A stretch of DNA of 19,998 nt from Actinomycetes bacterium (GTDB taxonomy: Bacteria; Actinomycetota; Acidimicrobiia; Acidimicrobiales; Palsa-688), in contig JAKAXN010000044.1 in NCBI GenBank assembly GCA_021816565.1, positions 1-19,998 on the forward strand, in the 5' to 3' direction. The notes beneath the pieces were generated by a model. The model worked only from the letters and a program-made list of their open reading frames with translations, ran no database searches and had not been told where the DNA came from. A program made the translations under genes and the position numbers. Positions 1-6,492 of the stretch are shown here, piece by piece. Numbering within the stretch: position 1 is the stretch's first letter; every line of letters begins with the position of its first letter.

Positions 1-634
1 GGAAGCCCAGCCGGCCCAGTCCCACGCTGTGCAGGATGGCCGTCAGCCCGGCCCCGACCCCGTAGCCGGCGGCGACCAGGGCCACGCCCAGGGCCCGGTT
101 GTCGGCGTCGGTCTGCTCGGCGGCGATGACCTGTGACACCGCGTCGGCTCCGCTCAGCATGGGGCGGCCCAGGGCCACGATGGCGACGAACCACCAGTAC
201 CCGGGGCTTACGGCGGCCAGGGCGGTGAGGGCCAGCCCGGTCCCCAGGGAGGACAGCATGACCCGGCGGCGCCCGAAGCGGTCGGCCAGCCCGGCGATCG
301 GCAGGGCCCCCAGGGAGGCCAGGCGGATGACGGCCAGTCCGGCACCGAGCACCGTGCCCGAGAGGCCGGCCTGCTCGGCGATCGTGCCGACGGTCCCGCC
401 GTTGGATATCTGGCCGAAGCTGCGGGCCACGTCCCCCAGGGCGGCCACCGCCCCGAACTGGCCGAACCCACCGGCCAGGGCGGCCAGACCGACGCCCAGC
501 ACCTCCCGGTCGTACCACCGGTGGAGCCTGATGGACCCGGCGTCCCCCGTGCGGACCGGAACCGTCTCCTCAGACGGGACGGCGGTGACGGGGTCCGGTC
601 CCCCGGCGGCGCCCGCCGCAGTCCCTGGATCCAC
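1..634 (-). CDS. MFS transporter, N-terminal part (runs off the left edge)
   Basis: The visible ~211 residues are the N-terminal half of a major facilitator superfamily permease. After a ~40-residue Pro/Ala/Thr-rich cytoplasmic tail come glycine/alanine-rich hydrophobic helices. Around residues 116-124 is LADRFGRRR, the signature loop between helices 2 and 3 of the family; further helices follow (SPGYWWFVAIVALGRPML). No stop occurs before the edge, so the C-terminal half is outside the window. The start is uncertain. I use GTG at 634, which directly abuts a GGAGG; an in-frame GTG at 724 would add 30 residues. It follows the TauD-type dioxygenase on the same strand, so it probably imports or exports the substrate or product of that enzyme. 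The substrate cannot be told from sequence. Confidence 0.85.
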   Translation of the reverse strand, partial: MDPGTAAGAAGGPDPVTAVPSEETVPVRTGDAGSIRLHRWYDREVLGVGLAALAGGFGQFGAVAALGDVARSFGQISNGGTVGTIAEQAGLSGTVLGAGLAVIRLASLGALPIAGLADRFGRRRVMLSSLGTGLALTALAAVSPGYWWFVAIVALGRPMLSGADAVSQVIAAEQTDADNRALGVALVAAGYGVGAGLTAILHSVGLGRLGF

Positions 635-730
635 CCTCCGGCCCCTCTCGCCCGTCGTGCTCCTCCGGTGCTCCGCTGGCTCACTCGCCAGACGGACCCA
701 CAGGGTAGGTGGGGGCCCCGTCACCTGTCA

Positions 731-750
731 GGGTCGAAGTTCCCCGACCC
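731..750. other. small inverted repeat in the dioxygenase–MFS gap
   Basis: GGGTCG and CGACCC pair around an 8-base loop inside the 138-base gap between the TauD-type gene and the MFS gene. There is no T-run, so it is not a convincing terminator. It could be an mRNA-stabilising or attenuating hairpin between the two genes. The rest of the gap shows nothing else recognisable. Confidence 0.3.
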
Positions 751-772
751 GAGGAGGGGACCGACGCAGCCC

Positions 773-1720
773 TCAGACCGGCCGGGCGCCGATGATGCTG
801 GCCCGCTCCATCACCCGGACCGAGGGCCAGTAGTCGCTGCAGGCGTAGTGCTGCACCGCCCGGTTGTCCCAGAAGGCGACCGAGTCGGGTTCCCACGTCC
901 AGCGGCACTGGTGCTCGACGATCTCGGCCTGCCGGCACAACACGTCCAGCAGCTGGTCGCCCTCCCCGGGATCCATGCCCTCGATGTGGTCGACGAATAT
1001 GCGGTTGACGTACACGAGCTTCCGGCCGGTCTCCTCGTGGGTGCGCACCACCGGGTGGCGCACCTGCGGGTAGCGGGCCCGCATGCCGGCCCTCTGGTGC
1101 TCCGGCACCTGCATCCCGAACGACAGCAGGAAGTCGTGCACGGCCACCAGACCATCGATCCGGTCGCGGACTTCCCCGTCCAGGCCGTCGTAGGCGGCGT
1201 ACATGTCGGAGAACAGCGTGTCGCCACCGGTCGCCGGCACCTCCACCGCCCGCAGCACGGCTCCCATGGACGGGACCTCCCGCCACGAGACGTCGCTGTG
1301 CCACACGTTCTCGTAGCCGCCGACATCGGCGGACTTGGCGAAGCGGACCAGCTCGGGGTGCTCGGGGTGGGCCGGGATGAACGGGTGGCGCTCCAGATCC
1401 CCGAAGGCCCGGGCGAACGACAGGTGGGCCTCGGCGCGGAGCGGCTGATCCCTGAAGAAGAGGACCTTGTAGTCGAGCAACGCCCGGCGCAGTTCGGCCA
1501 CCACGGGCGGGGCCGGGTCGCAGCTCAGGTCCACGCCTTCGATCACCGCCCCTATGGTGGCCCCCAGCCGGCGGGCGTCGAAGTTCTGCCAGGTCAGCCC
1601 TTCGAGGCGCTGGCGTTCGGCGGCCAGGTAGCCGACCGGCCCCAGCCGGACGTCCCAGCGGCCCAGCTTCACCCGCTTGGCTTCGAGAGCCGCGCCCGGG
1701 TCTCTGGTGGCAGCGGTCAT
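773..1720 (-). CDS. TauD/TfdA-family Fe(II)/2-oxoglutarate dioxygenase
   Basis: This 315-residue protein belongs to the taurine/2,4-D dioxygenase family, cytoplasmic enzymes that couple 2-oxoglutarate decarboxylation to hydroxylation of a small acid, often releasing sulfite from a sulfonate. The iron-binding HxD is visible as WHSDVSW (H141, D143). The distal histidine is in AVQHYACSDYWP (H291), followed by the 2-oxoglutarate-binding arginine in RVMER (R306). The N-terminal GATIGAVIEGVDLS is typical of the family. ATG at 1720 lies one base after the TetR stop, indicating co-transcription with the regulator, and the MFS gene follows downstream. The substrate is unknown: taurine, another alkylsulfonate, an aryloxyalkanoate or an alkyl sulfate are all possible. 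Length is slightly above the ~280-300 usual, owing to an N-terminal extension of about 40 residues. Confidence 0.92.
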   Translation of the reverse strand: MTAATRDPGAALEAKRVKLGRWDVRLGPVGYLAAERQRLEGLTWQNFDARRLGATIGAVIEGVDLSCDPAPPVVAELRRALLDYKVLFFRDQPLRAEAHLSFARAFGDLERHPFIPAHPEHPELVRFAKSADVGGYENVWHSDVSWREVPSMGAVLRAVEVPATGGDTLFSDMYAAYDGLDGEVRDRIDGLVAVHDFLLSFGMQVPEHQRAGMRARYPQVRHPVVRTHEETGRKLVYVNRIFVDHIEGMDPGEGDQLLDVLCRQAEIVEHQCRWTWEPDSVAFWDNRAVQHYACSDYWPSVRVMERASIIGARPV

Positions 1721-1721
1721 G

Positions 1722-2402
1722 TCAGGCCCCTCTCATGTCGGTCAGGCGGGCGAGCTCCCGCTCGGTGCCCACGGAGGCGGGCGCTTCCAGCACCGCTTGG
1801 GCGCAGTCGACCAGGTCGGCGACCAGCAGCGGCGTGGCCAGGGTGGCCGCCCCCCGGGCCAGGGCGGCCTCGTGGTCGGCCAGGGTGTGCACCACCATCT
1901 GGGCCATCTGCGTGAGGCGCCGGTCCCGCAGCGGGACCGGCAGGTGACCGAGCCCGGCGGCCAGCCCGGCTATGACCTCGAGCAGTCCTCCGCTGACCTC
2001 CCGGCGGCCCGGGGCGAACACGTCGAAACCCGGCTCGAACACCACCTGCCGCAGGAAGCGGGCGTACCAGCTCGAGCCCCCGTCGTATCCGAGGGACTCG
2101 GCCAGCGGGTACACGAAGGCCTCGAGCAGGGCCCGCGCGTCCCTCTGGGGCCCGGTGGCCGCCAGCATGGCCCGCCTCCGCTCGTCGATGTGGGCCATGC
2201 GGTGGGCGAAGACCGCCTCCACCAGCCCCTCCCGGGACCCGAACTGGTATGCCACCGCCGAGTTGTTGCGCTGGCCAGCGGCCGTGGCGATCTCCCTCAG
2301 AGAGACCGCAGCTATGCCCCGTTCCCCGAACAGCCGCTCGGCGGCCCGGATGAGCGCCTCCCGGGTCGAGGGGCGGTCCGGGGCGACCCGCTGCTCAGTC
2401 AC
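1722..2402 (-). CDS. TetR/AcrR-family transcriptional regulator
   Basis: A 226-residue TetR repressor. Residues ~13-60 form the DNA-binding domain: TREALIRAAERLFGERG, then SLREIATAAGQRNNSAVAYQFGS, matching the helix-turn-helix where Y is followed by F/H and G at the recognition helix end. The helical C-terminal half is the ligand-binding and dimerisation domain and is not specific enough to name a ligand. The start is GTG at 2402; the ATG two bases further upstream is out of frame. A -10 box ends 8 bases before the start, so the mRNA is probably leaderless. It is the first gene of a TetR–dioxygenase–transporter unit and probably represses itself and both downstream genes, as the palindromes over its promoter suggest. 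Confidence 0.92.
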   Translation of the reverse strand: MTEQRVAPDRPSTREALIRAAERLFGERGIAAVSLREIATAAGQRNNSAVAYQFGSREGLVEAVFAHRMAHIDERRRAMLAATGPQRDARALLEAFVYPLAESLGYDGGSSWYARFLRQVVFEPGFDVFAPGRREVSGGLLEVIAGLAAGLGHLPVPLRDRRLTQMAQMVVHTLADHEAALARGAATLATPLLVADLVDCAQAVLEAPASVGTERELARLTDMRGA

Positions 2403-2439
2403 ATGACTTATTATTACGTCACTTGACTCAACGGGTCAA
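2398..2439 (-). promoter_or_regulatory. promoter and paired operator candidates of the TetR–dioxygenase–MFS unit
   Basis: Read on the minus strand, TTGACC (2434-2439) and TAATAA (2411-2416) are separated by exactly 17 bases, and the GTG start lies 8 bases beyond the -10. Two near-identical 10-bp palindromes, GTCACATGAC (2398-2407) and GTCACTTGAC (2418-2427), start 20 bp apart, about two helical turns, flanking the -10 box. A third inverted repeat, TTGAC/GTCAA (2423-2439), covers the -35. This layout is what an autoregulated TetR gene would show. The -35 box overlaps the stop codon of the upstream epoxide-hydrolase-like gene. Confidence 0.62.
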
Positions 2440-2906
2440 GAGACCGGTGGGGACGGCCGGAGAGCCGGGAGGGCGGCACCGAGCAGGCCCCGGACGGTGG
2501 CGGCCGCCACGTTGCCCCAGTCGAAGTAGTCCCGCCACAGCACGATCCGGCCGTCGTGCACGTCGAAGCGGCCGCACACCCAGATCTGGACGCGGACCGG
2601 GCCGACGATCAGCACGTCGGTGCGCTCGGTGAGCACCGTGGTCCCGCCGTCGGTCGAGATGGCGTGGATGTACGCCTCGAACCCGGACCCCCGCACCGCC
2701 AGGGCCCGGGTCAGCACCCTCCGGATCCGGTCCCGGCCCCGCAGGGCCGGCAGCGAGACATTGACATAGGTGACGTCGTCGGCCATGAGCCCGGTGGCCC
2801 CCTCGGTGTCCCCCGCCTCCAGAAGGCCGAGAAAGCGGCGCACCACCTCGGCCGGATCGTCGGTCGGTCCGTGGTCGGGGGTGGACGGGACGGACGATTC
2901 GCTCAT
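2436..2906 (-). CDS. limonene-1,2-epoxide hydrolase-family protein (NTF2-like fold)
   Basis: A 156-residue protein of the LEH branch of the NTF2/SnoaL-like fold. All five catalytic positions known from Rhodococcus limonene-1,2-epoxide hydrolase appear present: Tyr and Asn in YVNVSLP (Y47, N49), Arg and Asp in TERTDVL (R95, D97), and the second Asp in WRDYFD (D126). These activate water for direct epoxide opening without a covalent intermediate. PALRGRDRIRRVL is also typical of the family. The first ~18 residues are a polar extension. ATG at 2906 has a TATAGG box 9 bases upstream, suggesting leaderless expression. It is divergent from the aldo/keto reductase. No terpene or sterol genes are adjacent, so the physiological epoxide is unknown; a SnoaL-like ketosteroid-isomerase-type role is less likely given the intact LEH residues. 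Confidence 0.87.
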   Translation of the reverse strand: MSESSVPSTPDHGPTDDPAEVVRRFLGLLEAGDTEGATGLMADDVTYVNVSLPALRGRDRIRRVLTRALAVRGSGFEAYIHAISTDGGTTVLTERTDVLIVGPVRVQIWVCGRFDVHDGRIVLWRDYFDWGNVAAATVRGLLGAALPALRPSPPVS

Positions 2907-2972
2907 GGCGCGCAACCTATACGCCATGGCCGCCGGGTCGGCCACATCCGGTCCGCACGTAGGCTGGCGCCC
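2907..2972. promoter_or_regulatory. divergent promoter region between epoxide hydrolase-like gene and aldo/keto reductase
   Basis: This 66-base gap must hold both promoters. On the minus strand TATAGG (2916-2921) lies 9 bases from the ATG at 2906. On the plus strand TAGGCT (2960-2965) lies 7 bases from the ATG at 2973. Neither gene has a Shine-Dalgarno sequence, so leaderless transcripts are likely. No convincing -35 hexamers are visible. Confidence 0.45.
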
Positions 2973-3941
2973 ATGAGATACGTCGAGGCCGGGGGAGCCC
3001 GCCTTTCGGTGATCGGGGTCGGGACCTGGCAGTTCGGGTCCCGGGAGTGGGGCTACGGGAAGGGATACGCGGAGGGCGAGGCCGGTCGCATCGTCAACCG
3101 GGCGCTGGACCTCGGGATCAACCTGCTCGACACCGCCGAGATCTACGGGTTCGGAGCCTCCGAGCGGATCGTCGGGCGAGCCATCGCCGACCGGCGCCGG
3201 GAGGCTTTCGTGGCCACCAAGCTGTTCCCGGTGGCGCCGGTCCGGCCGGTCGTGGAGTGGCGCGAGCGCGAGAGCGCCCGTCGGCTGGGCGTCGAGACCG
3301 TGGACCTCTATCAGATCCACCAGCCCAACCCGCTGGTCCCCATCGGCGTGCAGATGGACGGCATGCGCCGCCTGGTGCGCTCCGGCCGGGTGCGTCACGC
3401 CGGTGTCAGCAACTTCACCCTGTCGCGCTGGCAGGCGGCCGAGGAGGCAATGGGCGGCCCGGTCCTGTCCAACCAGGTTCGCTTCAGCCTGGTGGACCGC
3501 CGGCCCCTCCCCGACATGATCCCCTGGGCGGCCGCCCAAGACCGGGTCGTGATCGCCTACAGCCCTCTGGGCCAGGGACTGCTGTCCGCCCGCTACGACA
3601 GCGCCAACCCGCCGAAGGGCGGGGTGCGGGACATGAACCCGCTGTTCCTGCCGGAGAACCTGGACCGGGCCTCCGACCTGCTTACCGCTCTGCGCGAGGT
3701 GGCCCGGGCCCACGACGCCACCCCGGCCCAGGTGGCGCTGGCGTGGGTGATCCGCCGGCCCAACGTGGTGGCCATCCCCGGCGCCAGCAGCGTCGAGCAG
3801 CTCGAGCGCAACGCCGCCGCCGCCGACCTGGACCTGTCCGACGACGACGACGCCCGGCTGACCGCCGCGGCGGAGGCGTTCCATCCCATCCAGGGGCCGG
3901 CCGCCCTGCCGCGGCTGCTGCGCCGGCGGCTACCCGTCTGA
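2973..3941 (+). CDS. aldo/keto reductase
   Basis: A 322-residue NADPH-dependent aldo/keto reductase with a TIM-barrel fold. The catalytic tetrad is complete: D53 and Y58 in NLLDTAEIYG, K83 in VATKLFP, and H116 in YQIHQPN. GVSNF (144-148) and the cofactor-binding IPGASSVEQLERNAAA near the C-terminus are diagnostic. The FGSREWGYGKGY segment and spacing resemble the AKR11/AKR12-like bacterial group. Substrate is not predictable; aldehydes, ketones and sugars are all handled by relatives. ATG at 2973 is set by the conserved N-terminus (xxLxVxxxGxGTWQFG) and the leaderless-type promoter. The last 12 bases overlap the convergent Gfo/Idh gene, leaving no room for a terminator. Confidence 0.93.
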   Translation: MRYVEAGGARLSVIGVGTWQFGSREWGYGKGYAEGEAGRIVNRALDLGINLLDTAEIYGFGASERIVGRAIADRRREAFVATKLFPVAPVRPVVEWRERESARRLGVETVDLYQIHQPNPLVPIGVQMDGMRRLVRSGRVRHAGVSNFTLSRWQAAEEAMGGPVLSNQVRFSLVDRRPLPDMIPWAAAQDRVVIAYSPLGQGLLSARYDSANPPKGGVRDMNPLFLPENLDRASDLLTALREVARAHDATPAQVALAWVIRRPNVVAIPGASSVEQLERNAAAADLDLSDDDDARLTAAAEAFHPIQGPAALPRLLRRRLPV

Positions 3942-5015
3942 TCCCGCCGGTCGGGACCGGTCACCGGTGTCGACCGGCGCCAGCACACCCGACCGGGCCG
4001 ACCTGACAGCCGCCTCCAGGATCCGCAGGCCGGTCACCGCGTCGGCGAAATCGACCGGGGGCGGGGCCCCGTCCAGCAGGTGGGCCGCCACCCCGGCGTA
4101 GAAGCTCTGGTAGGCCCCGGGACGGGTGGGGACCGCGCGGTCGCCCTCCACCGATCCCAGCCGGCCCCAAGAACCGGCCGGCTCCTCCCCCCATCCGGCT
4201 CCGCCCGGCGACCGGCCGGCCCGCAGGGCGTCCTCCTGGGGATCCATCCCGTACTTGACGTAGCCACCAGCCGACCCGAGAACCCGGAAGCGGGGACCGA
4301 GCTGGGCGGCCTGGCTGCTGGCCCACAGGTGGACGGCCGGCCCGCCGGTGTAGTGGAGGGCCACGAAGGCATCGTCGACGACAGCGGCGCGACGGGCGGA
4401 GATCTCGGCGTACACCGACTCCGGCGGGCCGAAGAGGGTCAGGGCCTGGTCCACCAGATGGGGACCCAGGTCGAACAGGATGCCCCCGCCCGGCGCCGTC
4501 GGGTCCTGCTTCCATGTGCCGACAGCCGGCGTGGGCTTCCAGCGCTCGAAGCGGGATTCGAACCTCCACACCTGCCCGAGCCGGCCGGAGCTCACCAGGT
4601 CACCGACCGTCAGGAAATCCCCGTCCCAGCGCCGGTTGTGGTACGGGATGAGACTCACCCCACGGTCGGCCGCCAGACGGGCCAGGCGTTCGGCCTCGGC
4701 CACGGTCGGGGTCACCGGCTTGTCCAACACCACCGGCAAGCCGGCCTCGATGGCCGCCTCGGCCACCGCCCGGTGCCGGGCATTGGGGACGGTGACCACC
4801 ACCAGGTCCCAGTCGCCCACCGCCCGCAGCAGGCGCTCCACGCGGTCCACCACCTCCGCCTCCGGGTAGCGGGCCGCCACCTCCGCGGCCCGGGCCGCGT
4901 CCGTGGTGACGACCGCGCCCAGGGTCAGGTCCGCGGTAGCCGCTATCAGGGGGGCGTGGAACGCCGAGCCGCCCAGACCGTAGCCCACCAGGGCCACTCT
5001 CAGAGGTCTCCGCAC
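3930..5015 (-). CDS. Gfo/Idh/MocA-family NAD(P)-dependent oxidoreductase
   Basis: A 361-residue dehydrogenase of the glucose-fructose oxidoreductase/inositol dehydrogenase family, usually acting on sugars, inositols or their derivatives. The N-terminal Rossmann domain opens with RVALVGYGLGGSAFH (glycine loop near residues 11-15). LPVVLDKPVTPT contains the family's catalytic-lysine motif (K99), and GGGILFDLGPHLVDQ supplies the conserved Asp and His (D182, H186) of the C-terminal domain. GTG at 5015 is preferred over GTG at 5024 because it gives the natural start MRRPLRVALVG and lies 7 bases after a TACGGT -10 box. The gene overlaps the convergent aldo/keto reductase by 12 bases. The substrate is unknown; the neighbouring reductase could point to polyol or sugar metabolism, but they are not in one operon. 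Confidence 0.93.
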   Translation of the reverse strand: MRRPLRVALVGYGLGGSAFHAPLIAATADLTLGAVVTTDAARAAEVAARYPEAEVVDRVERLLRAVGDWDLVVVTVPNARHRAVAEAAIEAGLPVVLDKPVTPTVAEAERLARLAADRGVSLIPYHNRRWDGDFLTVGDLVSSGRLGQVWRFESRFERWKPTPAVGTWKQDPTAPGGGILFDLGPHLVDQALTLFGPPESVYAEISARRAAVVDDAFVALHYTGGPAVHLWASSQAAQLGPRFRVLGSAGGYVKYGMDPQEDALRAGRSPGGAGWGEEPAGSWGRLGSVEGDRAVPTRPGAYQSFYAGVAAHLLDGAPPPVDFADAVTGLRILEAAVRSARSGVLAPVDTGDRSRPAGSDG

Positions 5016-5028
5016 CCGCCCCACCGTA
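5016..5028 (-). promoter_or_regulatory. leaderless-type -10 element of the Gfo/Idh gene
   Basis: TACGGT (5023-5028, read on the minus strand) followed by 7 bases and then GTG. The same hexamer stands 6 bases before the GTG of the alpha/beta hydrolase at 7227. No Shine-Dalgarno is present. The -35 side is not clear. Confidence 0.4.
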
Positions 5029-5065
5029 GTGACGTTCGCCTCTGCCTGTACCGCCGGCCGGCCGC

Positions 5066-5071
5066 TGTAAT
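5066..5071 (+). promoter_or_regulatory. -10 candidate for the TPP riboswitch transcript
   Basis: TGTAAT matches the -10 consensus at five of six positions and ends 7 bases before the first paired base of the riboswitch at 5079, where transcription would be expected to begin. No good -35 hexamer stands 16-18 bases upstream. TTGACA at 5071-5076 looks like a -35, but a promoter built on it would start inside the aptamer. Confidence 0.45.
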
Positions 5072-5078
5072 TGACAGT

Positions 5079-5189
5079 GGTCTGCGAGACGGACGAGGGA
5101 GCCGAAGAGGCTGAGAGGCGGACGAAGGTCCGCGACCCTTAGGACCTGATCCGGGCAATGCCGGCGAAGGCAGCCCCGTTTCGCAGACC
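5079..5189 (+). promoter_or_regulatory. TPP riboswitch (THI-box aptamer)
   Basis: All conserved TPP-aptamer blocks occur in order: AGGGAGCC, GGCTGAGAGG, GCGACCC, then ACCTGATCC and GGGCAATGCCGGCG. The optional P3a arm is a clean GCGGAC/GTCCGC hairpin with a GAAG loop. P4/P5 close through CCGG/CCGG around GCAAT. The outer helix P1 is unusually long: GGTCTGCGAGACGG (5079-5092) pairs with CCGTTTCGCAGACC (5176-5189), 14 pairs with one G-U wobble. The aptamer ends 27 bases before the ATG of the zinc-ribbon gene at 5217, with its GGGAGG ribosome site between, and no terminator intervenes. Thiamine pyrophosphate would therefore most likely lower translation of that gene. Confidence 0.94.
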
Positions 5190-5216
5190 CATCAGAGAGC
5201 GTCGGGAGGTGCGGCC

Positions 5217-5447
5217 ATGGCTCCTTGGTGGAGAAGGCATCGCAGCGGTCCCAGGGTGTGCGTGAACTGCCGGGGTAACGACGAGGTGTTCCACGGGCTG
5301 TGCCGGCACTGCCGCAAGGCCCTTCTGGTGGAGGAAACCCCCCGACCCACCCCCATCCCCCGGCCCGAAGCCGAGGAGCACATGCCCGAGCCGGTGTCGA
5401 CCGAGCCGGCCCACGACCGGCCCTGGCGCCATCTCGGCGGCGGTTGA
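5217..5447 (+). CDS. 76-residue zinc-ribbon protein under TPP-riboswitch control
   Basis: A small protein I cannot assign to a named family. It begins with a basic, tryptophan-containing stretch (MAPWWRRHR), followed by a four-cysteine knuckle pair, CVNC (C15, C18) and CRHC (C29, C32), the spacing of a zinc ribbon. The C-terminal ~40 residues are proline/glutamate-rich and probably disordered. There is no signal peptide or membrane segment. The start is well supported: GGGAGG lies 7 bases before ATG. It is the only gene between the riboswitch and a convergent gene, so the riboswitch must serve it unless the mRNA extends antisense into the USP gene. The coding case rests on the ribosome site, the Cys pattern and the riboswitch. 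A thiamine-linked function is inferred from context only. Confidence 0.8.
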   Translation: MAPWWRRHRSGPRVCVNCRGNDEVFHGLCRHCRKALLVEETPRPTPIPRPEAEEHMPEPVSTEPAHDRPWRHLGGG

Positions 5448-5479
5448 CCGGCTCCGGTCGCGGCGTCGGAACTCTCTGA

Positions 5480-5496
5480 CCCGCCGGACCGGCGGG
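5480..5496. terminator. hairpin between convergent zinc-ribbon and USP genes
   Basis: CCCGCCG pairs with CGGCGGG around a three-base loop in the 56-base gap between the two stop codons. No T-run follows on either strand, so it is a weak or factor-assisted terminator at best, usable in both directions. Confidence 0.42.
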
Positions 5497-5503
5497 GTGC
5501 CCG

Positions 5504-6409
5504 TCAGCGGACCGGGGCCGGTCGGCCGGTCGGCTCCCCGGGGACGATCACCACCGGGCAGCGGCTGCGATGGGCGCACGAGCTGCTGACCGACCCGAGC
5601 ACCACCCGCGACAGGCCGCCCCGCCCCCGGGACCCGAGCACGAGCAGGTCGGCTCCGGTCGAGCGCTCGCACAGGGTGCTGTCGGGGTCGCCGACGACCA
5701 GCACCGGGGTCACTGCGACTCCCGATTTCCCGCCGGCGGTCCTGGCCACGAACCGCTCCAGCCGCTCGTGCACCCCGCGTACCAGTCGGGGGCGCTCGCG
5801 GCGGAAGTGGGGCATGTCCAGCTCGAGGGCCATGTCCTCCTGGTAGGGGTCGCGTACCACCTCCACCGCCTCGACTTCCCACCCGCGGAGGCGGGCCTCG
5901 TCGAGAGCCCACTCCATGGCCTCGACCGAACCGGCCGAGCGGTCGACACCCACCACGATGCGCCCGGCCGGCGGGCGGGCCGGCGCCTCACTGCCCACCA
6001 CCGCCACCGGGCAGGGGCTGTGGTGGGCGCAGCGGAGGCTCACAGAGCCCAGCACCGCCCCGGCCAGGGCGCCGCGACCCCGCCGGCCCACCACCAGGAG
6101 CGAGGCTCCCGATGCCAGGTCGCACAGGGTGGTGGCCGGGTCGCCCCGGACCACCAGCCTCTCCGGCCCGGGCGCCGGGATCGTCCCGGCGGCGTCGGCC
6201 AGGGACCGCTCCAGCCGGGAGCCGGCATCGGCGGCCAGCTCCGAATCCGGAACCGGGAACGGGTTCTCCGCCCCGCGGTCGGCGGGACTGCGCCAGGCGA
6301 CCACCGCCTGCAACCGGGCGCCTCGGAGCGCGGCCTCCTCCGCCGCCCAGGCCAGCGCCCGGCGCGACCACGCCGACCCGTCCACGCCCACCACCACCCG
6401 ATCGTCCAT
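5504..6409 (-). CDS. tandem-domain universal stress protein (UspA family)
   Basis: A 301-residue cytoplasmic protein made of two UspA domains (about 1-140 and 148-290). Each starts with the beta-strand/Asp signature (VVVGVDGS; IVVGVDRS). Each ends with the ATP-binding loop G-x2-G-x9-G-S: GRRGRGALAGAVLGS (108-122) and GSRGRGGLSRVVLGS (259-273). Both domains therefore should bind ATP, as in the tandem mycobacterial proteins linked to hypoxia and dormancy. ATG at 6409 is chosen because GGAGG lies 7 bases upstream. It stands as a probable single gene on the minus strand after the hydrolase, 83 bases away. Signal-dependent regulation cannot be read from the sequence. Confidence 0.94.
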   Translation of the reverse strand: MDDRVVVGVDGSAWSRRALAWAAEEAALRGARLQAVVAWRSPADRGAENPFPVPDSELAADAGSRLERSLADAAGTIPAPGPERLVVRGDPATTLCDLASGASLLVVGRRGRGALAGAVLGSVSLRCAHHSPCPVAVVGSEAPARPPAGRIVVGVDRSAGSVEAMEWALDEARLRGWEVEAVEVVRDPYQEDMALELDMPHFRRERPRLVRGVHERLERFVARTAGGKSGVAVTPVLVVGDPDSTLCERSTGADLLVLGSRGRGGLSRVVLGSVSSSCAHRSRCPVVIVPGEPTGRPAPVR

Positions 6410-6492
6410 TCCGGGACCTCCGCGGCCCAGGCTCATGCGTCGCGTCGGTAACCGTCCAGGGCCGGAAGTCCCCGCCCGGGCCGGGAGCCCGG

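Noticed and set aside
4551..4567. On the minus strand GGAGGTTCGAATCCCGC looks like the T-arm and 3' end of a tRNA
   Set aside because: It lies inside the well-conserved Gfo/Idh coding frame (FESRFERWK region) and no acceptor, D- or anticodon arm can be built around it.
5071..5076. TTGACA as the -35 of the riboswitch promoter
   Set aside because: It would start transcription within the aptamer and remove the P1 5' strand; the TGTAAT just before P1 fits better.
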